This document shows, piece by piece, positions 44,765-53,727 of a stretch of 64,000 nucleotides of DNA (position 1 is the stretch's first letter; each line of letters begins with the position of its first letter). The position numbers were made by a program, and so were the translations under genes. The DNA is from Synechococcus sp. A10-1-5-1 (GTDB lineage: Bacteria > Cyanobacteriota > Cyanobacteriia > PCC-6307 > Cyanobiaceae). The DNA is taken from positions 2,232,001 through 2,296,000 of the forward strand of contig NZ_CP096032.1 of the NCBI RefSeq assembly GCF_023115425.1, written 5' to 3'. The notes under the pieces are model-generated. The model ran no database searches. It saw only the letters and a program-made list of their open reading frames with translations, and was not told the origin of the DNA.

Positions 44765-45844
44765 CTACTTCAGTTGAACGGGGCTCCCGTGGCGGAGCCC
44801 AGAGCGGTTGCTCAGAATCACACGATCCGCCGCCGAGAGACCGCTCAGGACGGGATAGCGATCGCCCTGCAAGGGTCCCAGGCTGACGCTGCGCTGAAGC
44901 GCGACTTTGCTGCCCGCCGGTAGGCGCTCGATGCTGGTCAGCGGCGTTTTGCCGGGATCCTTCTTCCATTGGGCCGGGGTCCCCACCACAAAGACGAAGG
45001 TCTGGCCGAACTGACGCGTGATCGCCTCAAACGGAACGGCGAGGTGGCGCTCGGCGCCAATGATCAAGCGGGTTCTGAGCCGCTGGCCGTCTCGAAGCGT
45101 CCCCTTGGGGTTGTTGATCTTGGCCTTGGCCAGAAGGGTCTGACTGGTGGGGTTGATGTTGGGGTCAATCATCGTCAATCGCCCCTTGGCAACGGGGCGT
45201 TGACCCTGTCCATCCAGCAATTGCACCAGTTGGCCGCTCGCCAGACGGTTCGCCTGGGCCGCCGGCACGTCGATGCGGGCCTGTAGGGCCTCGTTGCGGA
45301 TGATCCGGCTAAAGGGGCTACCCGCCTGCAGGACATCCCCCGCTTTGACACTCAGATCGCTGATGACCCCTGCGATGGGAGCACGCACATCTTTGTAGGA
45401 GAGATCCGCCAACTTCGCCCGAAGGGCTTGGCTGGAGCCGATCGCCTTGGCTTCGAATTCATCGCGCTGCAGGGCGGTTGCCGCACCCTCTTTCACCAGG
45501 CCTGCAAAACGTTCGTAGGCCAGTTGATCGCTCTTGCTTTGGGCTTGGAGGGCGGAGACATCCGCCTTCAGTTGGGTTTGATCGAGCACCAGCAGCAGTT
45601 GTCCCGCCTGCACGGATTGCCCTGACTGGACGAGCACCCGTTGGATGCGCCCGCCGGCCTGGGCCGCGAGTTCGATCTCATCGGTGGCCTCCAGGGTGCT
45701 GACGGTGTCGATGCTTTGCACGAACACTTCCCGCTCCAGCGGCGCCGCCTTGACCTTTTGCGACGGCCGCCCTGCAGGGGATCCGCAGCCCCAGAGAGCG
45801 AGAAGTCCAAGGGCGGCTAGACCCGGCCAGAGCGATTTAGGCAT
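44765..45844 (-). CDS. RND efflux membrane-fusion (adaptor) lipoprotein
   Basis: 359 residues with a WGCG lipobox at about residue 20, hence anchored in the inner membrane. The lipoyl-like half motifs (ELAAQAGGRIQRVLVQSGQSV and PIAGVISDLSVKAGDVLQAG), coiled-coil in between (LQAQSKSDQLAYERFAGLV) and a C-terminal beta-barrel (RTRLIIGAERHLAVPFEAI) give the HlyD/AcrA architecture. It overlaps the RND pump gene by eight bases. Confidence 0.93.
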   Translation of the reverse strand: MPKSLWPGLAALGLLALWGCGSPAGRPSQKVKAAPLEREVFVQSIDTVSTLEATDEIELAAQAGGRIQRVLVQSGQSVQAGQLLLVLDQTQLKADVSALQAQSKSDQLAYERFAGLVKEGAATALQRDEFEAKAIGSSQALRAKLADLSYKDVRAPIAGVISDLSVKAGDVLQAGSPFSRIIRNEALQARIDVPAAQANRLASGQLVQLLDGQGQRPVAKGRLTMIDPNINPTSQTLLAKAKINNPKGTLRDGQRLRTRLIIGAERHLAVPFEAITRQFGQTFVFVVGTPAQWKKDPGKTPLTSIERLPAGSKVALQRSVSLGPLQGDRYPVLSGLSAADRVILSNRSGLRHGSPVQLK

Positions 45845-48800
45845 GCGTCCTCCGGGCCTTGAGTTGGAGCTCCCAGCCCTTGATCAACCTGTAGCTACTG
45901 GGGACGACAAACAGGCTTAAAACAGTGGCCACCAGCAGGCCAAAGAAAACCACGGTGCCGATGCTGATGCGGCTGCTGGCGCTGCTGCCGCTGGCCAACA
46001 ACAACGGTAGGAATCCCGCGAGGGAGGAGATGGCCGTCAGCAGAATCGGCCGCAGCCTGGAGCGGGCGGACTCGCGGATGGCCTGGTCCAGGTTCAGCCC
46101 CTCCCGCAACCGTTGATTAGCGAATTCCACGATCAAGATTCCGTTTTTGGCTGCCAGGGCCACCAGGACCAGCAGCCCCATCTGGCCATAGACGTCGAGC
46201 GGCAGCCCCCGCAGCACCAGGCCCCCCAGCGCCCCCAGCAGGGCCAGCGGGACGGTGATCAAGATGATGAAGGGGTCCAGCAGGTTCTCGTAGAGGCCGG
46301 CGAGCACCAGCCCCATCACGAACACCGCCAGGGCAAAGACCCGGAAGGTGCTGCCGCCTGAGCGTCTCTCTTCCTCGGCCAGTCCCCTCCAGGCCAGGTC
46401 GGTGCTGCGGCCGCCGAGCTGCTGTTGCAGCCGCTCCAATGCCGCCATGGCTTGCCCGGTGCTCACCCCAGAGGCCGGCAGGGCGCGGATGCTGATGGAG
46501 CGCACCAAGCGGCTGTGGTTGATCGTGCTCGCTCCGCTCGAGGCCTCCACCTGAACAAGCTGGCCGACGGGAATCAGCGCTCCTGTTTTGGAGCGCACCT
46601 GCAGAGCCAGGACGTCATCGAGATTGCGCCGTCCTGAGCCATCGAGTTGAACAATCACCCGGCGGACCTGGTCGCCCTCAAAGCTGTCGTTGACATAGCT
46701 GCTGCCCAAACTGGCCTGCAAGGTGCTCACCAATTGGCTCAGTTCCACCCCGAGGGAGGCCATCTGCAGTCGATCGGGCTCCAGGCGCAACAGCGGTGAA
46801 TCGGCGCTGAAGCGGGTTGAGACCCGCTCAAACAGACCAGTGGCATTCGCGGCTTGGATCAGCCGTTGGGCCTCCCCAGCAAATTGCTGCAGGGACAACT
46901 GCCCATTGCTGGTATCCAGTAGCTCCAGCTCCAGGCCCCCTTCGCTGCTGAATCCGCGCACGCTGGGCGCTTGGCTCACGATCACCGTCGCCCCTGAGAT
47001 CTGTTGTCGCAGTAAACGGTTGAGCCGTTTGGCCACCGCTTCGGTGCTGGGACGGCCAGGCCCTCGCTCACCGATCGGTTTGAGCCGCAGAAAGAGCAGG
47101 CCCTTGTTGGGGGTGCTGTCGCCGAAGGACCGTCCGGCATAGAAATTGCCGGTTCGAATCGCCGGGTCCGCCGAAGCCAGTTGTTGGACCTGGGTCATCA
47201 CGGCCTCGGTGCGCTGCAGCGAGAGCCCCTCCGGCAGGACCACCACCCCCCTCAACTGCCCGTTGTCCTCCTGGGGAATAAAGGCCGTGGGCCTCCAGCT
47301 CAAGCCCAGGGCTGTGACGAGTAGGCCCACCAAGACGCTGGCCATGACGCGACGGCGGAGCTTCAGGGAACCCTCCAACCAACGGCTGTAGGGCTCCTCC
47401 AAGGATTCAAGCCAGCGCCGGGGCGGATCAATCCAACGCAGCAGCCAGGCGGGCTCGCGCTGCTCGGCATGGAGCAAGCGGCTCGCTGCCACCGGGGTAA
47501 AGCTGATGGCGTTGAACGTCGACACGGCGATGGCCGCACTGATGCTGATGGCGATCGGGGCATAAAGGCGGCCCACGCTTCCCTCCAGACCGATCACCGG
47601 GAGGAAGACCACCACCAGCACCAGAGAGGTTGCGACCACCGCTCCGCCGAGTTCGGCCATGGACTCACGGGCAGCGGCCAAGGGGGAGGCCCCCGCTTCC
47701 AAGCGGCGTCCGATGTCCTCGCTGACGACGATGGCGTCGTCCACCACCAGGCCCGAGGCCAGCACCATTCCAAACAGGCTGAGGGTGTTGATCGAGCCAC
47801 CGGCCAGCTTGATCAAGGTGATCGATCCGAGCAGGGAGACCGGGACGGCCAGGGCGCTGATCAGGGCCAGGCGACTGTTGCCGAGCCCCAGCAGTAGGGC
47901 AAGGAAGACCAGCAGGACCGCATCCCTGAGGCTGCCCGCGGTTTCGCCAATGCTGGTGCGAATCGTCTCCGCTTCGTTGACGATCAGCTGTAGATCAATG
48001 CCCGGGGGGATATCTGGCTGGAGCTCCTCCAGGGCCTGCTCCACGGATTCGCTGACGGCGAGGGCATTGGTGCCATCGCGTTGGTAGACCCCAATGGCGA
48101 CTGCGCTGCGGCCCTGGAGGTTCGTGGCGACGGCGTCATAGCTCTCGCTGCCCAGGCTCACCCGCCCGATGTCACTCAGGAGAACGACCCCGCCCTCGGG
48201 CCCCTCCCCAACGACCAGTTGCTCGAGTTCCGCTCTGCTGCGGAGCCGTCCCTCCATCTCCAGTGGGAGGGTGGTGGCCTGTCCGGGAGGCATGGGCGCT
48301 TCACCGGTTTGCCCCAGGGCAGCCAAGACGTTTTGGGCCTGAAGGGCCCGTTCCACATCGTTGATCGTCAGTTGCCGCTCGAGCAGCGCCGCGGGATTCA
48401 GCCAGAGCCGGAAGGCCAGAGGGCTGCCGCCAAAGAGGCGGACATCGCCGACCCCCTCGACCCGCTGCAGCCGTTGCTGCACGACTTGACTCACCCAGCC
48501 GTTCAGAAACTGCGGCGTGTAGCGCTGGGGATCAGCGCTGAAGCTCAGGATCATCAAGAGGTCATCGGAGCTGCGTCTGACCTGAACGCCGAGGCGGGCG
48601 ACCTGGGCCGGCAGTCGTCGAAGGACCTGGGCGATTTCGTTTTGGGTGTTGACCTGGTTGAGCTCGGGGGAGCCGCCGCGGAAGTTCAGCTGAATGCTGC
48701 TGCCGCTGCCACTACTGCTTGAGCGGATGCTCTCCAGTCGCTCAAGCCCATTGAGTTGCTGCTCGATCAGAGCCGTGACCCCCTGCTCGACCACCTCCGG

Positions 48801-48980
48801 GCTTCCCCCGGGGTAAGAGCTCCGAACACTGACGCGACCAGGGGCAATGCCCGGCAGGTTTTCCACCTGTAAGCCGCTCAAGCTGAGGGCCCCCATCAGC
48901 AGCAGGAGCAAGCTCAGCACCAAGCTGAATACGGGCCGTCTCAGGAACAGATCTGAGAGGGTCCGCCTCGGCGGAGTCAT
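45837..48980 (-). CDS. RND family efflux transporter (AcrB type)
   Basis: 1047 residues, normal length. Markers: FLRRPVFSLVLSLLLLLMG at the start, YPGGSPEVVEQGVT, the central GLVVDDAIVVSEDIGRRLEAG with the proton-relay Asp pair, and VALAAKNGILIVEFANQRLREG in the second half. Two six-TM repeats with large periplasmic loops. Substrate is unknown. It follows the metzincin gene with a four-base overlap. No tolC-like gene lies in the window. Confidence 0.95.
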   Translation of the reverse strand: MTPPRRTLSDLFLRRPVFSLVLSLLLLLMGALSLSGLQVENLPGIAPGRVSVRSSYPGGSPEVVEQGVTALIEQQLNGLERLESIRSSSSGSGSSIQLNFRGGSPELNQVNTQNEIAQVLRRLPAQVARLGVQVRRSSDDLLMILSFSADPQRYTPQFLNGWVSQVVQQRLQRVEGVGDVRLFGGSPLAFRLWLNPAALLERQLTINDVERALQAQNVLAALGQTGEAPMPPGQATTLPLEMEGRLRSRAELEQLVVGEGPEGGVVLLSDIGRVSLGSESYDAVATNLQGRSAVAIGVYQRDGTNALAVSESVEQALEELQPDIPPGIDLQLIVNEAETIRTSIGETAGSLRDAVLLVFLALLLGLGNSRLALISALAVPVSLLGSITLIKLAGGSINTLSLFGMVLASGLVVDDAIVVSEDIGRRLEAGASPLAAARESMAELGGAVVATSLVLVVVFLPVIGLEGSVGRLYAPIAISISAAIAVSTFNAISFTPVAASRLLHAEQREPAWLLRWIDPPRRWLESLEEPYSRWLEGSLKLRRRVMASVLVGLLVTALGLSWRPTAFIPQEDNGQLRGVVVLPEGLSLQRTEAVMTQVQQLASADPAIRTGNFYAGRSFGDSTPNKGLLFLRLKPIGERGPGRPSTEAVAKRLNRLLRQQISGATVIVSQAPSVRGFSSEGGLELELLDTSNGQLSLQQFAGEAQRLIQAANATGLFERVSTRFSADSPLLRLEPDRLQMASLGVELSQLVSTLQASLGSSYVNDSFEGDQVRRVIVQLDGSGRRNLDDVLALQVRSKTGALIPVGQLVQVEASSGASTINHSRLVRSISIRALPASGVSTGQAMAALERLQQQLGGRSTDLAWRGLAEEERRSGGSTFRVFALAVFVMGLVLAGLYENLLDPFIILITVPLALLGALGGLVLRGLPLDVYGQMGLLVLVALAAKNGILIVEFANQRLREGLNLDQAIRESARSRLRPILLTAISSLAGFLPLLLASGSSASSRISIGTVVFFGLLVATVLSLFVVPSSYRLIKGWELQLKARRTHA

Positions 48981-49630
48981 GGCTGGGTAGAGGGCAGATC
49001 AGCCTGGTTCAGCCCCGGCTGTTCTTGCAACCATCTCAGGGTGGCCCGATCTCTGGGGCTCAGTTCCAGGACGGGGATTGGCCCGGCTTTGACGGCCAGG
49101 GCATCGCCGGCTTGGTCGCTGTGGCCCCAGAGCCCGAAGGCGTGGCCTAGCTCATGGAGGCTGGTGGCTTGAATCGCCGTTTGGGCTTGCCCGGGGCTGA
49201 TCAGCACCGTCACCAGGGGCTCCCGCTGCCAGCGCTGTTCCCGCTGCACCTCCCGCAGTTGGAGCAGCGCCCTGCCATTGCTGGCGCGGTTGTTCAGCCG
49301 TGGAGGTCGGCGCCGCTCCACGAGGACCTGGGCCCGCAGTGGATCGGAGACCACTTGGATCGGTAGCTGGTCCTGCCAGGTGCTCAGGGCGGCCTGCACG
49401 GCTTGGTGCCAGCGCTGCTCCCAGATGGCCCCAGGCCCCTTGGCGCTCACGGGCTCAACCCAGACGCACCAGTGCGGGCGGCTTGGCCAGCCTGCGGGGG
49501 TGGTCTTGAGGCGGCGGCTGTAGCCAACGCCGTTGTCGCTGACGGCTCTCGCCTTGATCAGGAGCGGCCCCTGGCTGGACCAGGGGCGCACTTCGGAGGC
49601 CAGGGAGCAGGCTGGAGGCGGAAGCTCCAT
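48977..49630 (-). CDS. matrixin/metzincin-like zinc protease domain protein
   Basis: 217 residues. SLHELGHAFGLWGHS fits HExGHxxGxxH, the zinc motif of metzincins. The residues expected at the Met-turn after it read DALAVKAGP, so the usual Met is replaced. N-terminal region contains WEQRWHQAVQAALSTWQDQLP, as in matrixin-like domains. No clear signal peptide or TM. It lies between the DUF2214 and RND genes with 8- and -4-base spacings; its link to efflux is unknown. Confidence 0.85.
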   Translation of the reverse strand: MELPPPACSLASEVRPWSSQGPLLIKARAVSDNGVGYSRRLKTTPAGWPSRPHWCVWVEPVSAKGPGAIWEQRWHQAVQAALSTWQDQLPIQVVSDPLRAQVLVERRRPPRLNNRASNGRALLQLREVQREQRWQREPLVTVLISPGQAQTAIQATSLHELGHAFGLWGHSDQAGDALAVKAGPIPVLELSPRDRATLRWLQEQPGLNQADLPSTQP

Positions 49631-49638
49631 CGCTGGAA

Positions 49639-50136
49639 TTAACCCGGCAGCCCGACGCCCCGGGCCATCAAGGTGGCGAGGAAGGGGATCAGGGCGAAGC
49701 CCACCAATTCAATGTTGAGGATCCAGGACAGGCGTTTGGCCAGGGCTTCGCTGACCTGAGGCAGCTCCCCTTTGCGTAGGGGGATGGCCCAGAGGATGTA
49801 GGTGACGGTTGGGTAGAGGGAGAGGCCACCAACGGAGAGATAGAGGCCGACCTTCCACCAGAACAGCGGATTCTCCGTGTAGAACTCCGAGCCCTGACCG
49901 AAGTACATCACCCGAAGGATGCCGCTCACCAGCAGGGCAAGCGCGGCCATTCCGTAGACCACATCAGTGATCACCATCAAGGTGGCGTCCTTGCGGTTCG
50001 GGTTGGGCTGGATCAAGCGACGCTCCAGCACCAGGGCGCCAAAGCAGAGCATGAAGCTCAGGTAGTGGACGTAGGCCACGCCCGCTCGGGTGAGAACGGT
50101 CGGTGCGATGTCGGCGATCAGAGCCGGGGCGGGCAT
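49639..50136 (-). CDS. DUF2214 family membrane protein
   Basis: 165 residues, four TM helices: AYVHYLSFMLCFGALVLERRL, VITDVVYGMAALALLVSGIL, FWWKVGLYLSVGGLSLYPTV and LSWILNIELVGFALIPFLA. His in VHYLSF and the FYTENPLFWWK loop are typical of DUF2214. Function unknown. First gene of the minus-strand run DUF2214, metzincin, RND, adaptor; ATG at 50136. Confidence 0.85.
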   Translation of the reverse strand: MPAPALIADIAPTVLTRAGVAYVHYLSFMLCFGALVLERRLIQPNPNRKDATLMVITDVVYGMAALALLVSGILRVMYFGQGSEFYTENPLFWWKVGLYLSVGGLSLYPTVTYILWAIPLRKGELPQVSEALAKRLSWILNIELVGFALIPFLATLMARGVGLPG

Positions 50137-50276
50137 GGCCTTTTGGGCTGTACGTGGCTTTAGACCGTAGCGACTGAGCTCCTGAGCTGGTTCTGCTCAT
50201 GCTTTGGAATCCAATCTGTAGTTGCGAAGTAAATCTGAATTTGGGAAGGAACTTGGAAACTTGGAAGCTTTTTAGT

Positions 50277-50302
50277 GGCTTTTTTTATTGAGTAAAAAAG
50301 CC
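50277..50302. repeat. AT-rich 9-bp hairpin upstream of the sigma factor gene
   Basis: GGCTTTTTT/AAAAAAGCC stem with loop TATTGAGT. It lies 31 bases before the preferred ATG at 50333, and contains the alternative TTG start at 50288 in its loop. A downstream T-run is absent on the plus strand. A leader regulatory structure or a terminator-like element for upstream transcripts is possible. Confidence 0.5.
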
Positions 50303-50332
50303 CTTAGGTTCAAATCAGCAGAACCCGCAATC

Positions 50333-51268
50333 ATGGCCAGCTCGCTGAGTGCTTTTTTGGGTGAAATTGGTCGTCACCAGTTGTTGACGCCAGAGCAAGA
50401 GCTGATGCTTGGCCGCAAGGTACAAGCGATGGTGCAGTTGCATGAGCGCTGCACCATGGCTGGTGGTGTTGGCGAGGCCTGCGCCTACAACGACATCGAA
50501 AAGCGCACGATGCGCGTCGGCGAGCGGGCGAAAGATCAGATGATTACGGCCAACCTGCGCTTGGTGGTTAACCTGGCAAAGCGCTACCAGGGCAAGGGAC
50601 TTGACCTGTTGGACCTCATCCAAGAGGGAACCCTTGGGTTGACTCGGGCGGTTGAAAAGTACGACCCCACCCGTGGCCACCGGTTCAGTACTTATGCCTA
50701 CTGGTGGATTCGTCAGGGCCTGAACCGTGCTCTCTCGACCCAAAGTCGCACGATTCGCATTCCTGTCAATGTCAATGAAAAGTTGACACGTTTGCGGGCG
50801 GCGAAGGCTCGCTTGATGCAGCGCAATGGAATGGCGCCCAACTCTCAACAGTTGGCGATAGCAATGGGCCTGCCTCTTGATGAAATTGAAGATTTGCTCG
50901 GTTGTGAGCTCCGTAGCGTCACCGTCAGCCTGCAGGGCATCGTCAAATCCAAATCCGATCCCACGGAGCTGGTGGATGTGTTGCCGAGTGAGGACCTTCC
51001 GCCGATGGAGCGTTGCGAACTGGCTGAGCGCAATGCCGCGGTCTGGAAGCTCTTGGATCAGTCAAACCTCACCCCGAAAGAGCGCACCGTGGTGATGCTG
51101 CGCTTTGGTCTCGATGGCAGCCATGAATGGCGCACCCTCGCGGAGGTTGCTCGCTTGCTGGGCTGCAGTCGGGAGTACTGCCGTCAGGTCGTCCAGCGGG
51201 CTCTGCGCAAGCTACGCAAAGTTGGAATCCAAAGCGGATTGGTCGATGTCAATTCCGTCGTGCAGTAG
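50333..51268 (+). CDS. group 2 sigma-70 family RNA polymerase sigma factor
   Basis: 311 residues from ATG 50333. Regions: 1.2 (LSAFLGEIGRHQLLTPEQE), 2 (NLRLVVNLAKRYQGKGLD, DLIQEGTLGLTRAVEKYDP, FSTYAYWWIRQGLNRALS), 3 (RLRAAKARLMQRNGMAPNS) and 4 (LTPKERTVVMLRFGLDG, LGCSREYCRQVVQRALRKLR). No region 1.1, so a non-essential group 2 factor rather than RpoD. A TTG at 50288 would add 15 basic residues. The 196-base upstream spacer holds the hairpin at 50277. Confidence 0.93.
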   Translation: MASSLSAFLGEIGRHQLLTPEQELMLGRKVQAMVQLHERCTMAGGVGEACAYNDIEKRTMRVGERAKDQMITANLRLVVNLAKRYQGKGLDLLDLIQEGTLGLTRAVEKYDPTRGHRFSTYAYWWIRQGLNRALSTQSRTIRIPVNVNEKLTRLRAAKARLMQRNGMAPNSQQLAIAMGLPLDEIEDLLGCELRSVTVSLQGIVKSKSDPTELVDVLPSEDLPPMERCELAERNAAVWKLLDQSNLTPKERTVVMLRFGLDGSHEWRTLAEVARLLGCSREYCRQVVQRALRKLRKVGIQSGLVDVNSVVQ

Positions 51269-51312
51269 GCCTGCCTTCAGAATGGTGTGATCGCTTGAGG
51301 TGACACCAGTCC

Positions 51313-51678
51313 ATGGCTGTCGATCCTGCTGCCCAGCCCATTGATGCCCAGGTGCTGGGCAGCACGGAGGTCGATGAGGGCGCGCTGCGGCGGTTGTTGC
51401 GCCGTGCCGGCCGTGCCATCGCCCGGCCAGCCATTGAATGCTTGGAGCTGATGTTGGATCCAGGCACACCGCCTCAGGTCCGGCTGACCATGCTGGCGGC
51501 CCTGACTTATCTGTTTGTGCCGGTTGATCTGATCCCCGATTTCATCCCAGCAGCGGGCTTCAGTGATGACCTGGTGGCCTTGACCGCCCTGCTGGGTCTT
51601 TGCACAAGTCACATGAGCGACCCCATTCGGATGCGGGCGCAGCGCAAACTGGATCGCTGGTTTCCCCCGACGCGCTGA
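51313..51678 (+). CDS. YkvA family (DUF1232) protein
   Basis: 121 residues with the DUF1232 block LTMLAALTYLFVPVDLIPDFIPAAGFSDDLVALTAL-type region (key part: YLFVPVDLIPDFIP). The family is small, membrane-associated, and of unknown function. Its stop TGA overlaps the ATG of the next gene by one base. Confidence 0.9.
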   Translation: MAVDPAAQPIDAQVLGSTEVDEGALRRLLRRAGRAIARPAIECLELMLDPGTPPQVRLTMLAALTYLFVPVDLIPDFIPAAGFSDDLVALTALLGLCTSHMSDPIRMRAQRKLDRWFPPTR

Positions 51679-52007
51679 TGGCTGCTCTCACCTCTGAGCA
51701 GTTAGATGAACTGCAGTCCTTCATCAAGGACTGGCTTCGCCATAGCGGCCGCACCCAGTCCGACTTGCGGCGGGCACTGCGGGCCAGTTCGATTCGGATG
51801 CCGGTCTTGCTCGATGAGTTGGATCGCACCTACCGGCGGGATGGCTTGGTGGGGTTGGCGGAACGCCTCTGTGACATCGAGGCGGTCTGGCAAAGCGAGG
51901 ATCAAGGAGACGTTGGGCCTACTGAGACCTCACCCGCTGTCGAGGACTCCTTGGGGCAACTCGATCTCCTCCTGGAAGAAATCCGACTGGAAGTCGGAGA
52001 CGGCTGA
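51678..52007 (+). CDS. cyanobacterial hypothetical protein (109 aa)
   Basis: ATG at 51678 overlaps the YkvA stop (TGATG). The 109-residue product has a helical N-terminus with SGRTQSDLRRALRASSIRMPVLLDEL, which looks like a helix-turn-helix segment, and an acidic C-terminus (LLLEEIRLEVGDG). A DNA-binding role is only suggested by this pattern. Confidence 0.68.
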   Translation: MAALTSEQLDELQSFIKDWLRHSGRTQSDLRRALRASSIRMPVLLDELDRTYRRDGLVGLAERLCDIEAVWQSEDQGDVGPTETSPAVEDSLGQLDLLLEEIRLEVGDG

Positions 52008-52054
52008 CGGCCGCCTCGACCCACGTCACAGTGGGTGCACGTTGCACCGTTGAG

Positions 52055-52300
52055 ATGTCCCGCACCCGTTGGCTGGCCTGGGCTTCCGCCGTTGCCCTGG
52101 GCGGGGCCTGCCCCGCGGCCGTTCAGGCCCAGTCGGAAAGCTTCCTCTGGGGGCCGGGCAGCAATGTGGGCCCCGCCACCACGGTCGAGCCCAAAAACTG
52201 CGTGACGGCGGCGGACGGAAGTATCACCTGCGACACCAAACTGGTGAACCCTCCGGGGGATACTCCGGCGAAGCCCCAGTACACGCCCTTTCGCAATTGA
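52055..52300 (+). CDS. exported small protein (81 aa)
   Basis: Signal peptide from ATG 52055 (MSRTRWLAWASAVALGG, cut near VQA-QSE). The mature 55 residues include two Cys (KNCVTAADGSITCDTK) that could form a disulphide or bind metal, and are otherwise Pro/Gly/Thr-rich. No family recognised. Its stop overlaps the TTG of the PsiE-like gene by two bases. Confidence 0.68.
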   Translation: MSRTRWLAWASAVALGGACPAAVQAQSESFLWGPGSNVGPATTVEPKNCVTAADGSITCDTKLVNPPGDTPAKPQYTPFRN

Positions 52301-52785
52301 AGTCTCTGTTTTGTGATCGCACCTTCCTGAGAGGGATCTCAGGGTTTGAGCGCGCGCTGGCCAAGGTCCTCTCGGTCACCCTCACGGTGGTCCTGGTGGT
52401 GGCGACCCTGCAACTGTTGATTGTCCTAGGCAGCGACCTGCTGGATCTCCAGGTCAACTGGACCGGTGAGGGCCTGGTGGGTCTCCTGGATCAAGTCCTG
52501 GTGATCTTGATTGCCGTGGAGGTCCTCCAGAACCTCACCGCCTACCTGCGGGAACACGTCGTTCAGATCGAGTTGGTGCTGGTGACGGCGTTGACGGCGG
52601 TCGCCCGAAAGGTGATCGTCTTCCCTCCGGGGATGCAGAAGGACCCGGCTGTGCTGATCGGCTTGGGGGTGGCGATCGTCTCCTTGGCGGCGGCCTACTG
52701 GCTGGTTCGTCAATCGCACCTCAAGCGTCCGCCGACCAGAACAGAGCCAGCCACACCGTCCCAGGATCCGGATCGGTTGCCGTAA
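52297..52785 (+). CDS. PsiE-like (phosphate-starvation-inducible) membrane protein
   Basis: 162 residues from a TTG at 52297 (MKSLFCDRTFLRG). Four TM helices with the PsiE pattern FERALAKVLSVTLTVVLVVATLQ, LIAVEVLQNLTAYLREH and ELVLVTALTAVARKVIVF. The role of PsiE is unclear. No Pho box is obvious upstream. Overlaps the convergent Nif11-cupin gene by 65 bases. Confidence 0.82.
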   Translation: MKSLFCDRTFLRGISGFERALAKVLSVTLTVVLVVATLQLLIVLGSDLLDLQVNWTGEGLVGLLDQVLVILIAVEVLQNLTAYLREHVVQIELVLVTALTAVARKVIVFPPGMQKDPAVLIGLGVAIVSLAAAYWLVRQSHLKRPPTRTEPATPSQDPDRLP

Positions 52786-53254
52786 CCCGATGCCGGCGGT
52801 GCGGTGCGATCAACAGCGCATCGCCGACGCAAAGGTCCCGAGGCGACTCTTCGTCTTCAAATTGCAGTGAGGCGCTCCCCTGGAGCACCAGAACCCATTC
52901 ACTGTCCTCCTGGTCGTACCACCCTTCCGCTGGGCTGCTGGCCTGACAGGAGTGAATCCGCTCGAGGCGCCAATGCTGACCGCTGGCCAGTACATCGGTT
53001 CGCTCCTGGCCTGATGTGGGGCGGTCCCCCCGCAGCAGATTCGGTTGATCCGTGGGTCTCGGTTGTTTGGGGCTGCTGTCCCCCCAGCGCCGGCCGATCT
53101 CAAACCCGAACTGGGCCGCCAGTTGGACCACATCGTGGTGATTGCTGCAGTCCTGCAGCGCTTGCCGAACCTCGGGCTGGGCTTCGCTCAAGGCCACGAA
53201 GGCATTGAGTTGCTCGATCTTCTTGAGGAACTGTTGGAGCTGGGCTTCGGCCAT
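52721..53254 (-). CDS. Nif11-cupin fusion protein
   Basis: 177 residues. Residues 1-60 (LQQFLKKIEQLNAFVALSEA, QPEVRQALQDCSNHHDVVQLAAQFGFEIGRR-type region) match the Nif11 domain, otherwise known from leader peptides of lanthipeptides such as prochlorosins. Residues about 85-177 are a cupin barrel (EWVLVLQGSASLQFEDEESP, GDALLIAPHRRHRVTATD). This fusion has no GG cleavage site and no core peptide, so it is not a toxin precursor. Its ATG overlaps the GNAT stop by one base. Confidence 0.85.
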   Translation of the reverse strand: MAEAQLQQFLKKIEQLNAFVALSEAQPEVRQALQDCSNHHDVVQLAAQFGFEIGRRWGDSSPKQPRPTDQPNLLRGDRPTSGQERTDVLASGQHWRLERIHSCQASSPAEGWYDQEDSEWVLVLQGSASLQFEDEESPRDLCVGDALLIAPHRRHRVTATDPDPGTVWLALFWSADA

Positions 53255-53727
53255 CAGCTCAGTATCGGTTTCAGCCCTTTGCTCAGGTTGAACCGCTCGA
53301 AGCTCACCCCACGGATCAACAGCTCTTCTCTCCAGCGGATCCGCCAGCCGAGCTTCAGCAACAGCGGAGTGGAGATCAGGCTGGCTTCGGTCTGCAGCTC
53401 CAAGAGCGCGTCCCGCGCTGCTTGCGCTTCCACGGCCTCAATCAGGGCGCGTCCATGGCCATGGCGTTGGGCCCGGGGGTGGCAGTAGAGCAAGGCCAGG
53501 CGCTGGCGGGGATCCCGTAGGGCAAAAGCGACGATTCGGCCATCGTCCTGTTCGCTTGCAAGCGCATGGCCACGCTGAAGCTGTATGCGAATGGAAGACC
53601 CTTGACTAGCCCAGGCTTCTCTTTGTGCCTCTGTGTACAGCTCCTGGTCGCAACTCAGCACCGCCTGCTGATAAATCCTGATCGCTTCACAGTGCTCCTC
53701 CCTGCGTAATTCTCGGATTCGATGCAT
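53254..53727 (-). CDS. GNAT family acetyltransferase
   Basis: 157 residues. The acetyl-CoA pocket reads LLYCHPRAQRHGHGRALIEAVE (Q/RxxGxG/A with H variant), following RIVAFALRDPRQRLALLY; C-terminal LLLKLGWRIRWREELLI fits the family. The substrate is unknown. First of a two-gene unit with the Nif11-cupin gene. Confidence 0.88.
   Translation of the reverse strand: MHRIRELRREEHCEAIRIYQQAVLSCDQELYTEAQREAWASQGSSIRIQLQRGHALASEQDDGRIVAFALRDPRQRLALLYCHPRAQRHGHGRALIEAVEAQAARDALLELQTEASLISTPLLLKLGWRIRWREELLIRGVSFERFNLSKGLKPILS

Noticed and set aside
52721-52930. Nif11 protein considered as a lanthipeptide precursor
   Set aside because: A cupin domain follows, not a core peptide; there is no GG/GA cleavage site or LanM gene nearby.
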